A DNA stretch of 11,249 nucleotides from NCBI GenBank assembly GCA_947464515.1, contig CANHXF010000027.1:1-11249 (forward strand). Direction: 5' to 3'. This DNA is from Flavobacteriales bacterium. Lineage in GTDB: Bacteria; Bacteroidota; Bacteroidia; NS11-12g; UBA955. Below are positions 6,958 to 11,249 of the stretch, piece by piece (the first letter of the stretch is position 1; each line of letters starts with the position of its first letter). The notes beneath the pieces were generated by a model, which did not search any database, was not told the origin of the DNA, and saw only the letters and a program-made list of their open reading frames with translations. The translations under genes and the position numbers were made by a program.

Positions 6958-8328
6958 TTATTTACGATCGGTGTTTGAACGACCAATGTATGTTTGAACA
7001 CAACGGAAACCTACATAAGACTTACTAGTGTCCTGGTATTCGTAGGTTCTAGCTCCATTTTCGATGAAGTAAGCGACGTCCTTCCAAGATCCACCGCGAA
7101 TCACCTTGCGCTTCTCGTTGATCGGAATATCTTTTACCTGACGTGTGCCTTCTTTGCCTCTTTCTTTGATGAATTTATAAGATTCACCATTCAAATCGTG
7201 CGCAAAAGCATTGTTAGCCTCATCCCATGAAGTACGTGTCCATTCAGCTACGTTGCCCGACATGTTATACAAACCAAAGTCGTTAGGGAAATAACTATCA
7301 ACACGAACGGGATAAACACCACCGTCAACACCATAGTTACCGCGCAATGGCTTAAAGTTAGCTAACATACAACCCTTGCTATTTCTAGCATAAGGTCCGC
7401 CCCATGGATATTTGTTTCCGATACGACCGCCACGAGCAGCATACTCCCACTCATATTCAGTTGGCAAACGGAAGTCATGCGTATTTGGTAGATATCCATT
7501 CATTTCCCAATATGCAGTCTTACGGTCAGTTCTCCAACGACAGAAAGCATAGGCTTGATGCCAAGAAACACCGACAACTGGATATTCGTCATATTTTGGG
7601 TGGTGGAAATACACCTGTGCCATTGGCTCATTATATGAATAGGTGAAATCACGTACCCAACACAATGTATCTGGGTAAACCAAAACATCCTCTGTGCGCA
7701 TGAATTTACTACGATCCATTGGGTTGTATTTGTCGCGATCCTGGTTTGCAGCCGCATCAAAATCCGTCCACATGAAATGGTAAATCAACTTACGAGTATC
7801 GATTTGATGCTTCCCTTGGAAACGCTCATCTCCTTGATACCACATATCAGCCAATTCCTCCTTGTGCTTCAACCAATCCACTTCGCGATAAGGGTTAATC
7901 AAACGATTGCCCTCCTCATCTTCTGGGAAGTAATATTCATCGTCGTCACACATGATCCTAGCCAATGAATCGATTACATAATTCACAAACTGACGGTATT
8001 CGTTGTTTGTGATCTCTGTTTCGTCCATCCAGAAACCAGTTATGGTCATCTGTTTGTTAGGCTCCAAGTAGGAATTGAATACATCCTGCCCTCCTTGTCC
8101 TGTGTGAAAAGTTCCTGATTTCACGTATACCATTCCCGGAGGCTGGGGGTGAAACCAAGGTCGTCTGCCTAGAACACCGGTCAAATCACCGGTATCGGCT
8201 GGTCCGCATGCATAGACCATTACAGAAGCTACGATCGCAGCCCTGCGTAAGGTTCGATTGCCCAAGAAATTCAAAGCTTTCTTAGCGAACTCGTTGTTTG
8301 TGAAGAGACTCATCACTGTATTTTTCAT
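6958..8328 (-). CDS. gldK: Gliding motility / T9SS lipoprotein GldK (PorK)
   Basis: GldK is an outer-membrane lipoprotein that forms the periplasmic T9SS ring with GldN. The 456-residue precursor has a lipobox VYAC with Cys41 as the lipid site, after a rather long basic N-region (residues 1-29) and a short hydrophobic core (30-40). The family sequence TGDLTGVLGRRPWFHPQPPG (46-65) leads into a formylglycine-generating-enzyme/SUMF1-like domain (about 66-447) with MVYVKSGTFHTGQ, DETEITNNEYRQFV, RLPTEYEWEYAARGG, LYNMSGNVAEWT, RGGSW (411-415) and GFRC (440-443). The reactive cysteine pair of true formylglycine-generating enzymes is missing from its usual place before GFRC, where the sequence reads YFIENGARTYEY, so the fold is presumably structural. 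ATG at 8328 is preferred; Met6 is an alternative. A promoter lies 38-67 bases upstream. Confidence 0.94.
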   Translation of the reverse strand: MKNTVMSLFTNNEFAKKALNFLGNRTLRRAAIVASVMVYACGPADTGDLTGVLGRRPWFHPQPPGMVYVKSGTFHTGQGGQDVFNSYLEPNKQMTITGFWMDETEITNNEYRQFVNYVIDSLARIMCDDDEYYFPEDEEGNRLINPYREVDWLKHKEELADMWYQGDERFQGKHQIDTRKLIYHFMWTDFDAAANQDRDKYNPMDRSKFMRTEDVLVYPDTLCWVRDFTYSYNEPMAQVYFHHPKYDEYPVVGVSWHQAYAFCRWRTDRKTAYWEMNGYLPNTHDFRLPTEYEWEYAARGGRIGNKYPWGGPYARNSKGCMLANFKPLRGNYGVDGGVYPVRVDSYFPNDFGLYNMSGNVAEWTRTSWDEANNAFAHDLNGESYKFIKERGKEGTRQVKDIPINEKRKVIRGGSWKDVAYFIENGARTYEYQDTSKSYVGFRCVQTYIGRSNTDRK

Positions 8329-8365
8329 TATGCAGTTTTGATATTGCGTATTGTTTCTAAGATTG

Positions 8366-8395
8366 CAAAAATAAAGTTCTATTTGAATAAATCAA
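8366..8395 (-). promoter_or_regulatory. Bacteroidota-type promoter of gldKLMN
   Basis: On the minus strand TTG (8393-8395, in TGTTG) is followed by exactly 19 bases and the -7 element TATTTTTG (8366-8373), a full TANNTTTG match. Transcription would begin near 8360, about 32 bases before the gldK ATG. It lies in the 141-base gap after porP, which has no convincing terminator, so gldK may be transcribed both from here and by read-through from porP. Confidence 0.72.
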
Positions 8396-8469
8396 CATTT
8401 TATTTATTTTCGGTATCTATGAAACGACAAAATCGAATGTTTATTTTATGTGGATAAATATTTTTTTGA

Positions 8470-9591
8470 TTAATCCCATTCAGGAGAACGCTCCATGTAA
8501 CGTGGGTGACGGAATACACGAACTGGCCTTTCAGGAACCGTAAACATAAAGCAGTAATTCACTTGCAACTCATGCGAACCCGCAGAATTACGTAAAATGT
8601 GATTCACCGTTAAATCGTATGAATAACCGACACGAAGCTTTTGATCGCTCATGGGACCGTTACCCAACAGCGGAGGATAGTAACCTAGAATCAATGAAAC
8701 CGATTCCGCACCTAAGCCATATACACGGATATTGGCACCACCAGCAAATAAACTATTCCAGGTAACCAAACCTTGTAAATCTATCTGAGGCTTAACCAAT
8801 CCACCTTTACCCATTACCGTCTTCACTAAAAACGCTGGATCTAAACTCAATGATGGATTACCCATGAAATTATTCTTTTTATACCCCCCTACTATATATA
8901 GGTGACGGTTCGTTGTCACATTTATCGTTCCTGAAGGACCATAACTAAAAGTCTGAGGATTTAAATGCGTAGAAGACACACCCAAATACGCGCCATCTTC
9001 AATGTTTGGATTAGAATAATACAAACCCGCTCCGAAGGTCATATGTTGGTCCGACGGACTTCCTGTTGGAATCATTGGATCATTTGGATCATGATATCTC
9101 AGTTTTGATGCATCCAAAGTTTTTGTCAAATTGGTTACATCAACCCCCAAACGAACATTAGATCCATCACTCATTGTGTAGGCAAAAGAACCGCCCCCCT
9201 TCATGTAAGTTGCCGTCTCATATCCAATTTGATCCGTAACCAACGAGAAAAAAGCTCCTCCCATATTGTTTCCTTTTACCATAATTGGCGCAGAGAATCC
9301 CAAACCACGTGTTACCGGTGCAATGTTTTTGCGCGCCGCATCCAATTTATTCTCAATGCCAAATTGATTGTCTTGTGGTTTAAGAAATGGAGACTCATCA
9401 TCATAACCTAACCATTGCTGGTGGTTAATTGCATTTAAACAAAATTGACCCGACGCCCCTGCATAAGCCGGGTTATAGAACAACTTGTTAAATGTGAAAT
9501 GCGTGAAAAGCGGATCCGTCTGCGCTGTTAACGCCAAAGGCGCCACCAAAGCAATCAAAGCCACAAATCTTCCCAGTAAATGTTTATTCAT
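8470..9591 (-). CDS. porP: T9SS-associated outer-membrane protein, PorP/SprF family
   Basis: PorP/SprF proteins are outer-membrane beta-barrels that connect the T9SS to secreted or surface-anchored substrates and adhesins. From the chosen start the protein has 373 residues: a signal peptide (1-23, cut at LTA before Gln24), then the family opening TDPLFTHFTFNKLFYNPAYAG (25-45), the QQWLGY segment, and alternating beta-strand-like sequence to the end. I chose the ATG at 9591 because it gives a normal signal peptide; an ATG at 9708 would add 39 residues with several Cys and Trp that hide the signal. Placement directly before gldKLMN matches the porP-K-L-M-N order of Porphyromonas, so PorP is the better name, but sequence alone cannot exclude an SprF-type paralogue. 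Confidence 0.88.
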   Translation of the reverse strand: MNKHLLGRFVALIALVAPLALTAQTDPLFTHFTFNKLFYNPAYAGASGQFCLNAINHQQWLGYDDESPFLKPQDNQFGIENKLDAARKNIAPVTRGLGFSAPIMVKGNNMGGAFFSLVTDQIGYETATYMKGGGSFAYTMSDGSNVRLGVDVTNLTKTLDASKLRYHDPNDPMIPTGSPSDQHMTFGAGLYYSNPNIEDGAYLGVSSTHLNPQTFSYGPSGTINVTTNRHLYIVGGYKKNNFMGNPSLSLDPAFLVKTVMGKGGLVKPQIDLQGLVTWNSLFAGGANIRVYGLGAESVSLILGYYPPLLGNGPMSDQKLRVGYSYDLTVNHILRNSAGSHELQVNYCFMFTVPERPVRVFRHPRYMERSPEWD

Positions 9592-9617
9592 ACCTATTTT
9601 GGAGTATCTCTTAAAAA

Positions 9618-9649
9618 CAAAAATCATGTAAAATCCCCACATTGCCAAA
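9618..9649 (-). promoter_or_regulatory. Possible promoter of porP
   Basis: On the minus strand TTTG (9646-9649) is followed by 20 bases and GATTTTTG (9618-9625), one mismatch from the TANNTTTG -7 element. Transcription would begin near 9612, about 20 bases before the porP ATG at 9591. This is weaker than the yceD and gldK promoters but is correctly placed. Confidence 0.45.
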
Positions 9650-9798
9650 CATTTTATCAAATAATGACAATTCAGGCAACCTTGTGTCCACTCTATTCGT
9701 CGCTTCACTTCCCATTAATATTAATTAGGGTTGATTTCCATATCCCTTCCCTGTAAAAAATCACACCAAAAAGAGCATAAGTAGTGGAAAAGTCAACC

Positions 9799-9828
9799 TT
9801 GTTCTCCTCCTCTCTCTTTGTATCATTG
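9799..9828 (+). promoter_or_regulatory. Possible promoter of the response regulator gene
   Basis: TTG (9799-9801) is followed by 19 bases and TATCATTG (9821-9828), one mismatch from TANNTTTG. Transcription would begin near 9834, about 17 bases before the ATG at 9851. The spacing equals that of the yceD and gldK promoters, which supports it despite the mismatch. Confidence 0.45.
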
Positions 9829-9850
9829 TATCCTAATCTATACACTTATT

Positions 9851-11206
9851 ATGGCTGAAATATTGGTCATCGACGATGAAGCGCCGATCCGCGAAACCCT
9901 CAAAGAAATTCTAGAATACGAGAATTACACCGTTACCACTGCCGATGACGGCAACAAAGGTTTACTCCTCATACAAAAGAATGAATACGATGTCGTTCTG
10001 TGCGATGTCAAAATGCCCGGCATAGACGGCATGGAGCTCCTAGACCGAGCCCAAGCCCTACGACCAGACCTGCCATTCATTATGATTTCAGGTCATGGCA
10101 ACGTGGAAATGGCAATCGACGCAACCAAAAAAGGCGCCTATGATTTCATCACCAAGCCACCGGATTTGAATCGATTGTTGATTTCTATCCGCAATGCCAT
10201 CGACAAAAACAACCTCGTTACCGAAACCAAGTTTCTCAAAAGAAAAGTTTCCAAGACTTTCGATATCATCGGTGAAACTCCCGCCATCGGAAAGATCAAA
10301 GAAACGATTGAAAAAGTAGCCCCTACCGAAGCTCGCGTCCTTATTACCGGCGAAAATGGAACGGGTAAGGAATTGGTCGCTCGTTGGTTGCACGAAAAAA
10401 GCAATCGCGGCAATATGGCCCTGGTTGAAGTGAACTGTGCATCCATTCCATCTGAATTGATTGAAAGTGAATTGTTTGGCCATGAAAAAGGTAGCTTTAC
10501 TTCCGCCATCAAACAACGCATCGGCAAATTTGAACAAGCCCATGGTGGAACTCTTTTCCTAGATGAAATCGGTGATATGAGTCTTTCCGCCCAAGCAAAA
10601 GTGCTTAGAGCGATTCAGGAAGGCAAAATCACAAGGGTTGGCGGCGATAAAGAAATCAAGGTCGACGTGCGCATCGTAGCCGCTACCAACAAAAACTTGC
10701 TCGAGGAAATCGAAAAGGGCCAGTTTAGAATGGATCTTTACCATAGACTGAGCGTCATCCTGATTCATGTTCCTACCCTAAATGAGCGTGTGGAAGACAT
10801 TCCGCTGATTGCCAACAATTTCTTGAAAGACATCTGCGACGAGAATAGCATTCCTTTAAAAGGATTTACTCCCGATGGCTATCAAGCCCTGCAGGATGTC
10901 AATTGGACCGGAAATATTCGTGAACTGCGCAACGTAGTTGAACGCTTGGTGATTCTTTGTGGCGATAAAATTTCGGGGGAAGACGTTTATATGTTCTCAA
11001 ACCCTGCCCAGCGCGGCGCGGATCCCTTTGGCGTGGTCGATGATTATAAAACGCTTCAAGATTTCAGAGATTGGGCCGAAAAAGTATTTATCGAAAGGAA
11101 ATTGGTTCAAAATGGATGGAACGTGGCCAAAACCGCACAAGAAATCGACATTCAGCGAAGCCATTTGTACAATAAAATTGAGAAGTACAGCCTCAAACGT
11201 CGTTAA
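9851..11206 (+). CDS. NtrC-type sigma-54-dependent response regulator
   Basis: This 451-residue regulator has three parts. The receiver domain (1-118) has acidic residues Asp8/Asp9, phosphorylation site Asp52 in LCDVKMPG, Ser80 and Lys102. The AAA+ domain (about 138-375) has Walker A GENGTGKE (167-174), Walker B LFLDEIGD (Asp238, Glu239), arginine-finger segment FRMDLYHRL and GNIREL. The C-terminal Fis-type helix-turn-helix spans about 424-446. The sigma-54 contact loop, normally GAFTGA, reads GSFTSA (214-219), keeping the key Phe and Thr. When phosphorylated it should use ATP to open sigma-54 promoters. The start at 9851 gives the normal receiver opening MAEILVIDDE; an ATG at 9818 adds 11 unlikely residues and overlaps the promoter. 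No sensor kinase is in the window. Control of the neighbouring porP/gld genes is only inference. Confidence 0.95.
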   Translation: MAEILVIDDEAPIRETLKEILEYENYTVTTADDGNKGLLLIQKNEYDVVLCDVKMPGIDGMELLDRAQALRPDLPFIMISGHGNVEMAIDATKKGAYDFITKPPDLNRLLISIRNAIDKNNLVTETKFLKRKVSKTFDIIGETPAIGKIKETIEKVAPTEARVLITGENGTGKELVARWLHEKSNRGNMALVEVNCASIPSELIESELFGHEKGSFTSAIKQRIGKFEQAHGGTLFLDEIGDMSLSAQAKVLRAIQEGKITRVGGDKEIKVDVRIVAATNKNLLEEIEKGQFRMDLYHRLSVILIHVPTLNERVEDIPLIANNFLKDICDENSIPLKGFTPDGYQALQDVNWTGNIRELRNVVERLVILCGDKISGEDVYMFSNPAQRGADPFGVVDDYKTLQDFRDWAEKVFIERKLVQNGWNVAKTAQEIDIQRSHLYNKIEKYSLKRR

Positions 11207-11249
11207 TTTATTTTTCTAAACGATGCAGCATCGCGGCACAGACCTAATA
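11207..11249. other. Window edge after the response regulator, no supported gene
   Basis: These 43 bases contain a small hairpin-forming palindrome CGATGC-A-GCATCG (11221-11233) without a T-run on the plus strand, so it is not a clear terminator. A plus-strand frame opens at ATG 11223 and runs nine codons to the edge, and a minus-strand frame ending in TAA at 11203-11205 is open to the edge (ending RDAASFRKIN). Either could be the edge of a real neighbour; the visible part is too short to decide. Confidence 0.4.

Larger units (their letters stand above)
9592..9850. promoter_or_regulatory. Divergent control region between porP and the response regulator
   Basis: This 259-base stretch separates two divergent genes and contains no supported coding sequence. 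Besides the two candidate promoters it holds a perfect 12-base palindrome, ATTAATATTAAT (9714-9725), a 9-base direct repeat CAACCTTGT (9677-9685 and 9794-9802), and a loose inverted repeat GGTTGATTT (9729-9737)/AAGTCAACC (9790-9798). A pyrimidine-rich run lies at 9802-9819. I see no -24/-12 sigma-54 promoter (GG, 10 bases, GC in a TGGCAC/TTGC setting). The repeats are short and may be chance in AT-rich DNA. Confidence 0.5.

Noticed and set aside
8398..8469. Terminator after porP
   Set aside because: Only short AT inverted repeats (such as TTTAT/ATAAA) are present, without a stable GC stem followed by a T-run.
9592..9708. N-terminal extension of porP by 39 residues
   Set aside because: It would bury a clean signal peptide behind a Cys/Trp-containing stretch unlike the family and overlaps the candidate promoter at 9618-9649.
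9818..9850. Eleven extra residues before the response regulator
   Set aside because: Receiver domains begin near ILVIDDE; the extra part is unlike them and overlaps the likely promoter and leader.
9592..9850. Sigma-54 promoter next to the sigma-54 activator
   Set aside because: A TGGCA is present on the minus strand near 9643-9648, but the matching GC of the -12 element is absent at the required distance.
10088..10768. Long antisense open frames inside the regulator gene
   Set aside because: They overlap a well-supported conserved gene, show no family motifs, and are explained by its codon composition.
11223..11249. Start of a new plus-strand gene (nine codons from ATG 11223)
   Set aside because: Plausible but too short to support; a minus-strand frame through the same bases is also open.

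Overview
The window looks like a chromosomal piece of a Bacteroidota genome, probably from the Flavobacteriales side. The evidence is a complete type IX secretion (T9SS)/gliding core (porP, gldK, gldL, gldM, gldN), promoters of the Bacteroidota type (TTG or TTTG, 19-20 bp, then TANNTTTG), almost no Shine-Dalgarno sequences, and a cysteine-free ribosomal protein L32 like that of flavobacteria. The genus cannot be told from the sequence.

Layout. (1) Positions 2-682, plus strand: the 3' part of an RsmB/NOP-type rRNA m5C methyltransferase, converging on fabH so closely that the two stop codons share one TTAA. (2) Positions 679-3384, minus strand: a tight housekeeping operon in the order yceD (DUF177), rpmF (L32), plsX, fabH, with gaps of 8, 1 and 3 bases. 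It has its own promoter at 3403-3433. (3) Positions 3479-3511: a strong intrinsic terminator that closes the T9SS transcript just before the yceD promoter. (4) Positions 3532-8328, minus strand: gldK, gldL, gldM, gldN, with a promoter upstream of gldK. (5) Positions 8470-9591, minus strand: a PorP/SprF-family outer-membrane protein, giving the same gene order as the porPKLMN locus of Porphyromonas. (6) Positions 9592-9850: a 259-base divergent control region. (7) Positions 9851-11206, plus strand: an NtrC-type sigma-54-dependent response regulator. The last 43 bases hold no gene that can be supported.

How the genes work together. GldL and GldM form the proton-driven inner-membrane motor. GldM reaches through the periplasm to the GldK/GldN assembly under the outer membrane, and PorP/SprF proteins link that machine to secreted or surface-anchored substrates. 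The other operon joins ribosome maturation (YceD, L32) to the start of phospholipid (PlsX) and fatty acid (FabH) synthesis, an old and widespread pairing. The response regulator has no sensor kinase in view; its position makes it a candidate regulator of the secretion genes, but this is inference.

I found no mobile elements, CRISPR, tRNA or rRNA genes, and no wholly new system. The points most worth a second look are the orphan regulator, the degenerate enzyme fold of GldK, the lone strong ribosome binding site at gldM, the zinc-free L32 and the shared-stop gene junction.
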